This document shows, piece by piece, positions 1 to 10,223 of a stretch of DNA of 64,000 nt (positions within the stretch are counted from its first letter, which is position 1; every line of letters begins with the position of its first letter). The position numbers were made by a program, and so were the translations under genes. The DNA is from JAWKTT01 sp041398965 (lineage in GTDB: Bacteria > Planctomycetota > Planctomycetia > Planctomycetales > Planctomycetaceae). The notes beneath the pieces were generated by a model. The model searched no databases. It worked only from the letters and a program-made list of their open reading frames with translations, and was not told where the DNA came from. The stretch is from assembly GCA_041398965.1 (NCBI GenBank), contig JAWKTT010000006.1, positions 124,001 through 188,000 of the forward strand, written 5' to 3'.

Positions 1-2
1 GG

Positions 3-713
3 ATGCGGGCCGCCATGACAGCACAGCGAAATCGGGCGATTACCGAGATCAAGCAAGAGATCGAAGCGGCCAAGACCGCACTGAAGTCGATCGAATCGGC
101 TGGCAATGCCACAGAAGCGGAAGTCAACCGTCTCGCTTCGCAGTTGGACTCGAATGCTCAGAAGCTCAAAGAGATCAATGGACGAGAAAACAGTACGCAT
201 AGCGAGATGGCAAAGATTGAAAAGCGTATTTTAGCGTCTCAGTCGGAAAGCTCGGAGTGGGCCAGGAAGGTCGACGAAATCGAACAAGATAGACTGAAAC
301 TCGAAGAAGAGTTTCATCGTATCCTTAAGCTTCCCAAAGACTTGGCACCGGGTGAAGACCTTGAAAGTCATCGTTTGCATCACTTTGCCAGCCTGTCGAA
401 AGAACAGTCCAGCAAACTCGATGCGGACGCCAACAATCAGGAGGCTGTCGAGCGTCTGATCTCTGCCTGTCGAGAATTGTCCGCGTTGGAACATCGGCTC
501 TTTGAGGCAGACAAACAGTGGAAGACCGCCAACGATCAGCTGGTTGCCGCCCATCAGGAGGAGGCTGAGCAGCATGCCGAAAGCCGTAAAGTGGGGGCTG
601 AGAATCGCGAGACCAAAAAGAAGCTCAAAAGCCTTGCCGAATTAGCCGCTCAGGCCCGCGCAACCATCGCGAATGGCGAAAACCAACTTCGGCAAATGGG
701 AGTAAAACCCTAG
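3..713 (+). CDS. coiled-coil protein, possibly cut at its 5' end
   Basis: 236 residues from the first in-frame ATG at base 3. A second ATG at base 15 is also possible, and the real start may lie before the window. The protein is almost entirely Lys/Glu/Gln/Ala-rich with heptad-like spacing, has no signal peptide or membrane segment, and is predicted to be a cytoplasmic coiled coil. I recognise no enzymatic motif and assign no function. Its TAG stop at 711-713 lies at the edge of a 134-bp inverted-terminus repeat, so the repeat sits exactly at the gene's 3' end. Confidence 0.6.
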   Translation: MRAAMTAQRNRAITEIKQEIEAAKTALKSIESAGNATEAEVNRLASQLDSNAQKLKEINGRENSTHSEMAKIEKRILASQSESSEWARKVDEIEQDRLKLEEEFHRILKLPKDLAPGEDLESHRLHHFASLSKEQSSKLDADANNQEAVERLISACRELSALEHRLFEADKQWKTANDQLVAAHQEEAEQHAESRKVGAENRETKKKLKSLAELAAQARATIANGENQLRQMGVKP

Positions 714-845
714 CAGTCCGCTGAAAAACGACCATGGGCCAGCTTTCCCAAGCTGACGCGAGCAACTCATGCACCTTTTTGCTTTGACATCCAATGGCAC
801 CTGATCAGGACGGAAAGCCTGACTTTCGTTTTTCAACAGATTGCA
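711..845. repeat. MITE-like 134-bp element, copy A
   Basis: The ends form imperfect terminal inverted repeats: the left end reads GCAGTCCGCTGAAAAACG and the reverse complement of the right end reads GCAATCTGTTGAAAAACG. A second, diverged copy of the same length lies at 29447-29580 in the opposite orientation. No ORF is contained. It could be a non-autonomous transposable element or a REP-like terminator element, and no transposase with matching ends is in the window. Confidence 0.6.
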
Positions 846-1103
846 AAGCACAGGTTCGTGGACAATAAGTCTTGATTGCCCCGACAAGATGGAACAGTTT
901 TGTCCACTCTGCTCAGAAGTTGTACAGGGCAACTCGATGTGAGCGGAATGCTCCCCATTGCGAGTGGGTTGGTATGACTGGCGATGGATGATGTTGATGT
1001 CATCACGCTGATCGCCCCGAACAACTCACTGCCTCTGTCAACAACATGACCACGACGAAGTGTCGTGGTCATGTCACTTTTACCGCGAAAACCGGTGCAA
1101 CAT

Positions 1104-1247
1104 TCAACGATAGTGATGGCGCATTGTTGACGGGGATTGATGCATTGCGAATGCGATTCGACCGTAACGCGGTGTCGCCGCCTGAAGTGAGTTCGAAGCC
1201 ATAAACAGTCCTGAATACAAGATCGCTGCCACAATGAGACGACGCAT
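1104..1247 (-). CDS. small secreted peptide (47 aa)
   Basis: A 47-codon frame starting with ATG at 1247 on the minus strand, with a good GGAGG ribosome-binding site seven bases upstream. The peptide begins MRRL followed by a hydrophobic stretch and an SLQA-A signal-peptidase I-like site around residue 23, leaving a short basic mature part rich in Arg, His and Ser. Nothing in the mature part is recognised. The support is the ribosome site plus the signal peptide. Its small size means it could still be a chance frame. Confidence 0.45.
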   Translation of the reverse strand: MRRLIVAAILYSGLFMASNSLQAATPRYGRIAFAMHQSPSTMRHHYR

Positions 1248-1673
1248 GGAAGTTCCTCCCACGAGAGCCAAAGACCGACACCGATGACGAACGCAGTCAC
1301 CGTGAATTAAAGTCGAGTCCGACAAGAGACTCCCCGCACACCGCGTGCCAATCCCATCGGCCAAGTTCGATGCAGTCTGCGTCCGTTTTTTTGCGACAGT
1401 TCATCCCCCCAAAGGGAAGGTGGCACACCCCCTGCTCCGCTTGCAACACCCTGCTCGCATGCCGAAAAGAGTTGTCCCAATTGTCATGCCGCGGGGGCGG
1501 TCGGAGCGGTTTGGTCAAACAAGCGGAACCACCGGAAGGGGCGCATTGCCAAGCCAGCTGGGAAAGATCTGCTGCATGGCGTGCATGACGACGCTCATTG
1601 CCAATCGCAAAGATGGCACAATCTCAGTCGGCGTGGTAGAAACTTCTCAAACAGGCCACTTGATCAAGGCAGG
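1248..1673. other. 426-bp stretch with no convincing gene
   Basis: Several short frames cross this stretch on both strands, but none has a plausible start site or a protein-like composition. It probably holds the promoter of the small secreted peptide, which reads leftward, but no clear -35/-10 pair was identified. Confidence 0.4.
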
Positions 1674-2366
1674 TTATGTGGCCCAGCTGTATCGGTCGCC
1701 GTGGTATCGTGGGTAAAAGTATTGGCCGATCATTTCGCTGAGTCGGGAGAGGTATTCGCGCTTGAAGTCAACTTCAGTGGTTTCGTACGAGGTTCTTGGC
1801 TGACTGAGAGGGAAGGTGAAGGAAAGGTCGGTGGCGAAGATTTTCTCCGAATGGCCACCTTCGCTCAGCAGGTAGCAGTTAACGGAGCCTTCCGTCCGAC
1901 CGCGGAAGAGAATGGCGCTGTTTTCCTCATACAGAGAGAAGTCGATGAGTTCGATCTCGACGACGTACTTCGCTCCCAGGGCTTCGCCCACTTCGTCCGC
2001 AGTTTCCCAGTCGCGGTGTTTATCGATCCAGTCGCGGACATATTCGGGTTCGACCACTTTAATGTTGTTCTCGGCGAACATGGAGGCGACTCGGCTCGAC
2101 ATTTCGTAGTCGATCTTTGCGTGCTTGAGGCGGACACCGGGGTCAGCGTAGCAGATGACCACGACTTTTTCCCCGGTTCCAACGATGGATTTCTTCGTTT
2201 CGGTCTCGAAGGCCGGTTCGATCGAGGGGGGACCGCCGATGAGGTAGCCCAGAAGCACCGCCTGTGCGCAGCCAGTGAGAGAAAGCGAGATCATCCCCAA
2301 CAGGCAGGTCGCGACCATCAGACGCCGGAGAGAAGGGGTTGAAGTCGGTCTGATGGGATGGTTCAT
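1674..2366 (-). CDS. lipoprotein, paralogue of the next upstream gene
   Basis: 230 residues from ATG at 2366; an upstream start at 2387 is possible but would lengthen the region before the signal peptide. The N-terminus has basic residues, a hydrophobic core and a lipobox LTGC, so it should be a lipid-anchored envelope protein. The mature part alternates beta-strand and helix patterns and shares with the upstream protein the blocks GEKVVVICY (GEKTVAIFC in the paralogue) and LFRGR-EG. The pattern is loosely reminiscent of LpoB/CsgG/TolB-N-type lipoprotein folds, which is only inference. The gene follows its paralogue by 58 bases on the same strand and is probably cotranscribed. Confidence 0.75.
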   Translation of the reverse strand: MNHPIRPTSTPSLRRLMVATCLLGMISLSLTGCAQAVLLGYLIGGPPSIEPAFETETKKSIVGTGEKVVVICYADPGVRLKHAKIDYEMSSRVASMFAENNIKVVEPEYVRDWIDKHRDWETADEVGEALGAKYVVEIELIDFSLYEENSAILFRGRTEGSVNCYLLSEGGHSEKIFATDLSFTFPLSQPRTSYETTEVDFKREYLSRLSEMIGQYFYPRYHGDRYSWAT

Positions 2367-2424
2367 GTCGCCACTCGATGTACGCAAGAAGTGAATGAGG
2401 GATTGTGCCTGAGGCGTCGACGGG

Positions 2425-3156
2425 TTAGTCGAAGTCGTGGTTGTAGAGTTCGCTCGTGGGGACGTCGTAGAAGTGATGGCCGAGGTCGTCAGCGAGATAC
2501 TGCAGGAATTTATTGGAGAAGTCGCGGTGAGTCATTTGGCTGGACGGGGCGGGGTGGGATCGGGGGAACTCGACCTGATACTCTTGTCGGAGGACTTCGA
2601 TGGTGTGCGTTGCCGTTGTCTGAATCCCCTCTTCGGGGCGGCGAACCTCGAAGACCTGCACCACTCCTTGAGATCGTCCTCTGAGCAGTGGTGACGTATC
2701 GCTCTCGGTGTAGCTGAGCTTGTCCATCTGAATGAGGATGATGTAGTCGACATCCGGCAACTTGGCGATCGCATCTGTGATCGATCGTTCACTGAGGTCG
2801 TCCAGGGCATTTGCCACATCGTCGGGGTCGGCCACTTTGATGCCACGAAGAGTCATTCGCCGTCTTAATTGATCTTGAATGTCAGCCTTGATGGAATCGT
2901 TGGCGACGGTGACCGAATAAGGGGCCTGGCAGAAGATTGCGACGGTCTTCTCCCCCTTTTCTAAGTCGACTCCGGTGGATTGTCGAAATGTCGCCGCAAC
3001 TTTGGGGTCGCCGAACAGCATCTTGGCCCCGATGGCGGTGATGTTCGAGCAGCCTGAGACAAGCGACAACAACAGCAACATTGGCAACAGCACCTCGAAG
3101 CATCGCGGCAGGGTGCCTTGCGTGGTGGTGCCAGCGGGTCGATGCGTCGTGGACAT
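2425..3156 (-). CDS. lipoprotein, paralogue of the downstream gene
   Basis: 243 residues from ATG at 3156. The frame stays open further upstream, but that extension overlaps the DUF2752 gene in another frame and lacks signal-peptide character. With this start the protein has a hydrophobic core ending in the lipobox LVSGC near residue 29. The mature region contains GEKTVAIFCQAPY and LLRGRSQG, matching corresponding blocks of the lipoprotein downstream, which indicates an old tandem duplication. The mature domain is not recognised. Its partner may be the DUF2752 membrane protein encoded immediately upstream on the same strand. Confidence 0.75.
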   Translation of the reverse strand: MSTTHRPAGTTTQGTLPRCFEVLLPMLLLLSLVSGCSNITAIGAKMLFGDPKVAATFRQSTGVDLEKGEKTVAIFCQAPYSVTVANDSIKADIQDQLRRRMTLRGIKVADPDDVANALDDLSERSITDAIAKLPDVDYIILIQMDKLSYTESDTSPLLRGRSQGVVQVFEVRRPEEGIQTTATHTIEVLRQEYQVEFPRSHPAPSSQMTHRDFSNKFLQYLADDLGHHFYDVPTSELYNHDFD

Positions 3157-3251
3157 GGGGTTGGGTACGATTGAGTTGAGGGGGGAGTGATGTTGGTCGA
3201 TGGGCAGGGGGCTTCTGGGGATTGTGTTACCAGGAGTTGTTGCGGTCGGGG

Positions 3252-3911
3252 CTACATCGGAACGAAGGCGAGTTTGAAGCCCCATTGAAGCAGGGCAATG
3301 CTGCCGAGGACCCCCATGATCCAGAGTAAGGTGATTGCAGGTTGTCGAATTCTCCAGAGGCGACCACGGAAGAGGCTGACGAGACCCCACGGGATCGCTG
3401 CGGCACAGGCCAGGGCGAGTCCGAAGGCGGAAAGATTGGCATTTGCGGCTGAGACCCATTCGCCCCGGACAAAATAGGCGAAGCAGGTGGTTCCGCCGCA
3501 ACTGGGGCAGTGAATTCCCAGAAGGAGTCGAAAACTGCACGGCGGAAGTCCCAGGCTCTGATGGGTGCCGAAGCCTCTCGGATCGGGCGTCAAAGACGCT
3601 GCGAGCGAGAAACCTGCGATCAATGCAAGGAGGACTCCTGCGAGCAGAACTCGACCAGAGTTTGTTAAGGGGTATTCATCGTGGTGGTGTGAGGTGGAAA
3701 GGTGCTCTTCGTTAGAAAAAGAATCTTCGTTCGCGACAATTCTTGTTGGGGCATGATCTGTCGGATCATTGATGGTCACGGGATCGACGAACGATCCCCC
3801 TGTGGGGCCATCGACGGTGTTGTTGTCGGGTGAGGGATTGGGTGAATCAGTGATGTCAACATCCCGAGGAGTGGTGGCATCGCCGGAGAATGAAAAAGGG
3901 GAATGGGTCAT
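3252..3911 (-). CDS. DUF2752 family membrane protein
   Basis: 219 residues from ATG at 3911; a TTG at 3989 would add another hydrophobic helix. The first 80 residues are Pro/Asp/Thr-rich and likely disordered. Three to four membrane helices follow, and between the first and second lies the DUF2752 signature: a Cys in CSFR, then GIHCPSCGGTTCF. The family is small, membrane-bound, and of unknown function; the Cys pattern suggests metal or redox binding. It lies 95 bases upstream of the two paralogous lipoprotein genes, all reading leftward, so the three may form one operon. Confidence 0.75.
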   Translation of the reverse strand: MTHSPFSFSGDATTPRDVDITDSPNPSPDNNTVDGPTGGSFVDPVTINDPTDHAPTRIVANEDSFSNEEHLSTSHHHDEYPLTNSGRVLLAGVLLALIAGFSLAASLTPDPRGFGTHQSLGLPPCSFRLLLGIHCPSCGGTTCFAYFVRGEWVSAANANLSAFGLALACAAAIPWGLVSLFRGRLWRIRQPAITLLWIMGVLGSIALLQWGFKLAFVPM

Positions 3912-4150
3912 AAGAATTCGAGAAGTTACCAACAAGCCCAGTGCTGGAAGAAGTGAGAGAATCGGCAAGTCTGACAGGAACTCGAGCAAGAAACCGGCAG
4001 AAATGGTCGGTCAGCCCCTAATGTCATCTCCACGTCGAGCCCTGTTCCCACCTGGAGTTCCGCGTCACGTTTCATCGGATCCATTCCCTATCAGGTGCGG
4101 GAAACAGGGTCGCCCGAAAGTGGGAATGGGAGAATTGGTAGAGTGCATCT

Positions 4151-4179
4151 TTGACACGTTTCCCAGTCGACACTATTCT
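4151..4179 (+). promoter_or_regulatory. promoter of the ATP synthase operon
   Basis: TTGACA at 4151-4156 (perfect -35) is followed after 17 bases by TATTCT at 4174-4179 (four of six -10 matches). Transcription would start near 4186, about 30 bases before the first atp gene. It is the best sigma70-type promoter I found in the window and is correctly placed for the operon. Confidence 0.6.
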
Positions 4180-4214
4180 CCGATTGACTAAGGGGAATTT
4201 CGTCTCACGAATGT

Positions 4215-4511
4215 TTGCCCCGTCCATCGGAGCATGTTGGAGTGCCTCAGCCTTATTCTACTCGAAAAGATCGACGTTCTTCGATCGCCATCGGGATGAC
4301 TTGGGCCTCGCGAATCTCGAACATTGGAATCATGATGGCGGTTCCGCCCCTGCTGGGGTGGTGGGGCGATGAGAAGTGGGGTGCGTCCCCGTGGTTGACG
4401 TTGCTGGGAGCATCGTTCGGGTTTGCAGGGGGGATGTACTCCATTTGGAAGATTTCCCAGCTTCTCGATCGAGATTCGCGGCAGCAAAAGTCTGATGAGT
4501 CTTCGCGGTGA
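4215..4511 (+). CDS. atpZ: AtpZ-like F1Fo ATP synthase accessory protein
   Basis: 98 residues starting at TTG 4215, with a GTG at 4242 as an alternative. There are two closely spaced membrane helices separated by a short loop with GWWGDEKWG, then GASFGFAGGMY, which is the pattern of the AtpZ/AtpI (AtpQ) family found at the head of atp operons. These proteins are thought to help c-ring assembly or Mg/Ca transport. The gene overlaps the following one by four bases (GTGA), so translation is probably coupled. Confidence 0.75.
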   Translation: MPRPSEHVGVPQPYSTRKDRRSSIAIGMTWASRISNIGIMMAVPPLLGWWGDEKWGASPWLTLLGASFGFAGGMYSIWKISQLLDRDSRQQKSDESSR

Positions 4512-5020
4512 GGGTTCCCTTATCGCAATGGGTGACAATCACAAACATCTCTCGTTGGATTGCGTACACGATGGGGCGGTTTGCCTCTCAGGTCGGATTG
4601 TTGACTGCGGCCCTCTTTGTGGTGGCTTTGGTGTTAGCGGTTCCGGCTTGGCGGCGGTACGGCGAGCTGGGTTTGCAGGGTGTCGGTTGGGGGATGGGCG
4701 CCAGCCTGTTTCCGGGATTGTTGATGATTCTGGTCTCTGGTCAGGTGACGGGGGCAGATCGTGCGTTAAAGTTACTCCTCTTTGGCATGGCCCTGCGAGT
4801 GGGAAGCGTGCTGGGGATCGGTTGGCTCGCCTTGCAAGTTCATCCAGAGTTGGGGGTAAGTCCCTTTTATATTTGCCTGGCCCTGTTCTACATGGTGGCG
4901 TTGGCGGTCGAGACTCGACTGTTGATGGCTGAGGTTGCGGCAGCGGGTGTTGTGCAGGGTGGCGGAGATGAGGTTGCGAAAGATGTCGCTGGCGAGTCCG
5001 CGGCGGATTCAGTTGGTTAG
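4508..5020 (+). CDS. AtpI-like membrane subunit of ATP synthase operon
   Basis: 170 residues from GTG 4508, overlapping the stop of atpZ. Four membrane helices are visible, with basic residues between helices two and three (DRALKLLLFG) and a charged, Gly-rich C-terminal tail. Its position between atpZ and atpB matches AtpI/AtpR, the Fo assembly factor, but the sequence is too divergent to claim the symbol with confidence. A gap of 32 bases separates it from atpB. Confidence 0.65.
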   Translation: MRVPLSQWVTITNISRWIAYTMGRFASQVGLLTAALFVVALVLAVPAWRRYGELGLQGVGWGMGASLFPGLLMILVSGQVTGADRALKLLLFGMALRVGSVLGIGWLALQVHPELGVSPFYICLALFYMVALAVETRLLMAEVAAAGVVQGGGDEVAKDVAGESAADSVG

Positions 5021-5052
5021 AAGTTCCATTTCAATGTAGTCAGGCGGCAGGA

Positions 5053-6024
5053 ATGCTGGCAGCACACGGAACATTCGGGCACGTCTATGACGGAAACTCC
5101 TTCGAGCTTCCGTTTGGTATTCACGTGCCTCTGCCGATGTATGTCACCAAATATATGGTGCTGCAGCTTGTTGCGGTCGTGTTGACGTGGCTGATTTTTT
5201 CAGGGTTGGTCCGGCGAATTCGAGGCGGACAGGTCGCCTCGGGTTGGTTCTGGAACTTCTGGGAAATGGTTGCCCTGTATGTGCGTGATGAAGTGGTTCG
5301 TCCGATCATTGGCGACCCTCATGCTCACGACCATGGTGACGATCACTCTCATGGAGAATCTCTGCATGCTCAGGTTGGGCATGGTCACGGGGAGTTTGAA
5401 GATAAGCACGAAGTGCATCAGCATTCGCTCGGGGAAGCATCGGGAATTACATCAATTGCGCACACCAGTCATGCCCTGAATGGGGGTCATCCGGCGGATA
5501 AGTATCTACCGTTTGTCTGGAGTTGCTTCTTCTATATCTTGATTTGCAATCTTCTGGGAGCTGTGCCGTTTCTCGGCTCGGCAACGGGAGCTTTGCCGGT
5601 CACTGCGGCTCTGGCGTTGGTGGCGTTTTTTGCGACCTATGTCTATGGGGCGCAGGTGCATGGCTGGGGTAAGTTCTGGCTGGCCTTGGTGCCGTCGCTG
5701 GATGCTCCGGGGCCTTTGAAGTTGTTGCTGGTTCCCATGATGTTTGCGATTGAGCTGGTCGGATTCTTTATTAAGCATGGCGTGTTGGCGATTCGACTGT
5801 TCGCCAACATTATGGGTGGTCACACCGTGTTGGGGGTGATCCTGGGGTTTATTTACGTTGCCTCTCATGTGGAGGCCGGGTGGGTGCATCCGGTGGTGAC
5901 ATTTGGTTCGGTCGCCGGTCAAATTGGCGTTGGGCTGTTGGAACTGCTGGTTGCCTTTATTCAAGCCTATGTGTTTGCGTTTCTGGCGACGATTTTTATC
6001 GGGATGACGCTGCACGAACACTAA
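5053..6024 (+). CDS. atpB: F1Fo ATP synthase subunit a with His-rich insert
   Basis: 323 residues. Subunit a forms the proton half-channels next to the c-ring in the cytoplasmic membrane. The core is clear: VRDEVVRPIIGD, then LPFVWSCFFYILICNLLGAVPFLGSATG split by the reader's eye into two family blocks, and the essential Arg of helix 4 in AIRLFANIMGGH. Between residues about 88 and 148 there is an insert containing fourteen histidines (HAHDHGDDHSHG and similar), lying where related proteins have only a few residues. The insert could bind metal ions. It is longer than the usual 240-270 residues because of this insert. Confidence 0.95.
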   Translation: MLAAHGTFGHVYDGNSFELPFGIHVPLPMYVTKYMVLQLVAVVLTWLIFSGLVRRIRGGQVASGWFWNFWEMVALYVRDEVVRPIIGDPHAHDHGDDHSHGESLHAQVGHGHGEFEDKHEVHQHSLGEASGITSIAHTSHALNGGHPADKYLPFVWSCFFYILICNLLGAVPFLGSATGALPVTAALALVAFFATYVYGAQVHGWGKFWLALVPSLDAPGPLKLLLVPMMFAIELVGFFIKHGVLAIRLFANIMGGHTVLGVILGFIYVASHVEAGWVHPVVTFGSVAGQIGVGLLELLVAFIQAYVFAFLATIFIGMTLHEH

Positions 6025-6118
6025 GTGAAAATGTATAGCCGGGTCGTAACGCGAACGTTGCGGCTCTTTGAGAAGACTGTAACTCCCTACTGACAAACAC
6101 GACCGAGGAGATTTGAAA

Positions 6119-6412
6119 GTGAATCGTACGTTGCAACTTTGTTTTATCGCTGCCGGGGCGTTCTTGGCAATGAGCGGCTTCGCCTCCGCTGCTGACGGTG
6201 CGTTGATCGAGTTCTCGCCATCGTTTGGTGCGGCTGTCGTCATGCTGGGTGCTGGATTCGGCATTGCGAAGATTGGTGCCGCTGCTGTTGAAAGCATGGC
6301 TCGTCAGCCGCAAGCTGCCGGCGACATCCGCGGCGGTATGATTCTCGCAGCGGCGCTGATCGAAGGTGCAACGTTCTTTGCACTCGTCGTCTGTATGATG
6401 GCTATTAAGTAG
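6119..6412 (+). CDS. atpE: F1Fo ATP synthase subunit c
   Basis: 97 residues from GTG 6119, chosen over TTG 6113 because the AGGAG at 6106-6110 is eight bases away. The first 24 residues look like a cleavable signal peptide ending ASA-A, followed by the two-helix hairpin: Gly/Ala-rich helix one (GAGFGIAKIG), loop ARQPQA, and helix two with the ion-binding Glu82 in ALIEGATFF. The residues beside Glu82 are Gly and Ala instead of the Ser/Thr expected of a sodium type, so proton coupling is likely. Confidence 0.93.
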   Translation: MNRTLQLCFIAAGAFLAMSGFASAADGALIEFSPSFGAAVVMLGAGFGIAKIGAAAVESMARQPQAAGDIRGGMILAAALIEGATFFALVVCMMAIK

Positions 6413-6476
6413 TAGTGACTTTCGAGTCTTGAGTCGTCGAGATTGTTTCGTTCTTTTGTTGTTTTCAGGTCTGTTC

Positions 6477-7151
6477 ATGTCGACTCTCCAGCGAATCAGC
6501 ATCTTTGCAGTCGTTGCAGTGGCTTGCCACTGGGGGGTCGGGGTGTCCGTTGTTTCTGCCGCGAAAGTGGCGGAGCACGCCGAGGCGACGCCGGGCGAGA
6601 AGACCGCAGCATCGCATGGGCACGAGGCGGCGAGTGGTGAAAAGGTGACGTCAGGAAGTCTTCCGCTGGGGGGCGAGCCTGACACAAATCAGGCACCGAT
6701 TTTTCCACAGAACGATGAGCATCAGGCAGCGATGATTCGGCTGTTCGTGTTTACGTTGGTGTTGTTTGTGGTCTTCCTCTTTGCAGCCCGCAAGATGCTC
6801 TGGCAACCGATGATCGAGGCTCTCGATCAACGGGAGTCGGTCGTCAATAAGGCGCAGGCGGAAGCCGAGGCGGCACGGTTAGGGGCGGTTAAGCTGGGGG
6901 CCGAACACGAAGCCAAGATGGTGACAGTTCGGCAGCAAATCCAAGAGATGATCGCCCAGGCACGGAAGGAAGCGGAAGCAGAAAAGGCCCGGATTATTGC
7001 GGATGCGGAAGTGCAAGCTCGCAACCTGCGGGAGTCGGCCATTGCCGATATCCACGCAGCACGCGATCAAGCTCTCTCGCAACTCGATGCGGCTGTCGGT
7101 GCGCAAGTCGCTTTGGCGACCGAGCATGTCGTCGGCCACGCGATCGGTTAG
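6477..7151 (+). CDS. atpF: F1Fo ATP synthase subunit b
   Basis: 224 residues from ATG 6477; an upstream TTG/GTG region would add 16 residues without benefit. The N-terminus is a signal-peptide-like segment (about residues 1-28), then a His/Glu/Gly-rich linker, one membrane helix (LFVFTLVLFVVFLFAARKM) and a long charged coiled coil with AEAEAARLGA repeats, the peripheral stalk. A second b-type gene follows, so the pair probably forms a b/b' heterodimer. The leader is unusual for the subunit. Confidence 0.88.
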   Translation: MSTLQRISIFAVVAVACHWGVGVSVVSAAKVAEHAEATPGEKTAASHGHEAASGEKVTSGSLPLGGEPDTNQAPIFPQNDEHQAAMIRLFVFTLVLFVVFLFAARKMLWQPMIEALDQRESVVNKAQAEAEAARLGAVKLGAEHEAKMVTVRQQIQEMIAQARKEAEAEKARIIADAEVQARNLRESAIADIHAARDQALSQLDAAVGAQVALATEHVVGHAIG

Positions 7152-7313
7152 TTTTTATCAGTGTTGAGTCATGGGGCACGACGGACACCTCGTCTGTCTA
7201 AGGCGAGACGATGCGACGGACTTGAGTGTCCGTTCTGCGAACTGCCACTCTCGATGCTTTAGCACTTCGTGTTTGTTGATTTCGTGACACCTCCTTCATG
7301 GGGACATGGTTCC

Positions 7314-7925
7314 ATGTGGAAGCTTCGTTTACAGCAGATTCTGACTCCCGTACTGGCGGTTGCGTTGCAACTCGTCTTGGGGTCGGTCGTGCTGGCGAGT
7401 GCTGCCGCGACTGACGGGCATGACGCTCATGCAGAGGGTAGCCTGAAATCGGACCTCGCCTTCTGGGGAGTGGTTGCGTTCATTGGCTTTGTCGTCGCGA
7501 TCAAGTTTCTTGGTTGGGATGGACTGGTTTCGGGGATGAAGTCTCGGGAACAGAACGAGCGGAAGCTCATCGCCGACGCCCAGCAGTTGCACGCGAGTGC
7601 AGCCGCTGAGTTGAAGCGACAAAAGGGACAGCTCGAATCGTTCGATGAGCAAGTACGCGAGATGTTGGCCGAGGCGGAGCGGGATACCGTTTCGACTCGG
7701 ACGGAGATCACGTCGTTGGCGCAGCGTGAAGCCAAGGTGCTGCATCAACGAGCGGAGGTTGAGATTGGCCGCGTCCGCGATCAATCGCTGAGTGAGTTGT
7801 TCGACACGATGGCGACCCGTGTTGCTGACCGGACGGAACAGCGCATTCGCGATCAGTTCGGACCTGCGGATCAGGAGAAGTTGTTAGAGTTTGCGTTGAG
7901 TGAGTTCGCTACGCGTCAAGCGTAA
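7314..7925 (+). CDS. atpF: F1Fo ATP synthase second b-type subunit
   Basis: 203 residues from ATG 7314. It repeats the architecture of the gene before it: signal-peptide-like start ending LASAAATDG, a short His-containing linker, one membrane helix (FWGVVAFIGFVVAIKFLGW) and a coiled-coil stalk ending in a region that should contact the delta subunit (EKLLEFALSEF). Two b-type genes in one operon point to a heterodimeric stalk. Which is b and which b' is not decided here. It is 162 bases after the first b gene and 45 before atpH. Confidence 0.88.
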   Translation: MWKLRLQQILTPVLAVALQLVLGSVVLASAAATDGHDAHAEGSLKSDLAFWGVVAFIGFVVAIKFLGWDGLVSGMKSREQNERKLIADAQQLHASAAAELKRQKGQLESFDEQVREMLAEAERDTVSTRTEITSLAQREAKVLHQRAEVEIGRVRDQSLSELFDTMATRVADRTEQRIRDQFGPADQEKLLEFALSEFATRQA

Positions 7926-7970
7926 GTTGTTGCAGACTATCGTCGTCAGACTGGGAAACCGCGTTCAATC

Positions 7971-10110
<2,140 letters not shown>

Positions 10111-10223
10111 TCGGAATTGAAGTGATATGTCACGATTGTAGGATGGAGCGGTTGATGGGGCGTTGATTCTGTGTTGTCGATCAAATAAGTGATCTTTGTG
10201 TTGCGGGATCATCGGAGTTGGGC

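Noticed and set aside
711..845. Full insertion sequence
   Set aside because: The element is only 134 bp, carries no ORF, and no transposase gene is found anywhere in the window.
1345..2342. Plus-strand frames across 1345-1716 and 1581-2342
   Set aside because: They lie opposite the lipoprotein gene or in a region with no start signals, and their sequences are not protein-like.
5506..6297. 263-codon frame antisense to atpB and atpE
   Set aside because: It is a shadow of two conserved genes, with a Gln/His/Arg-rich product.
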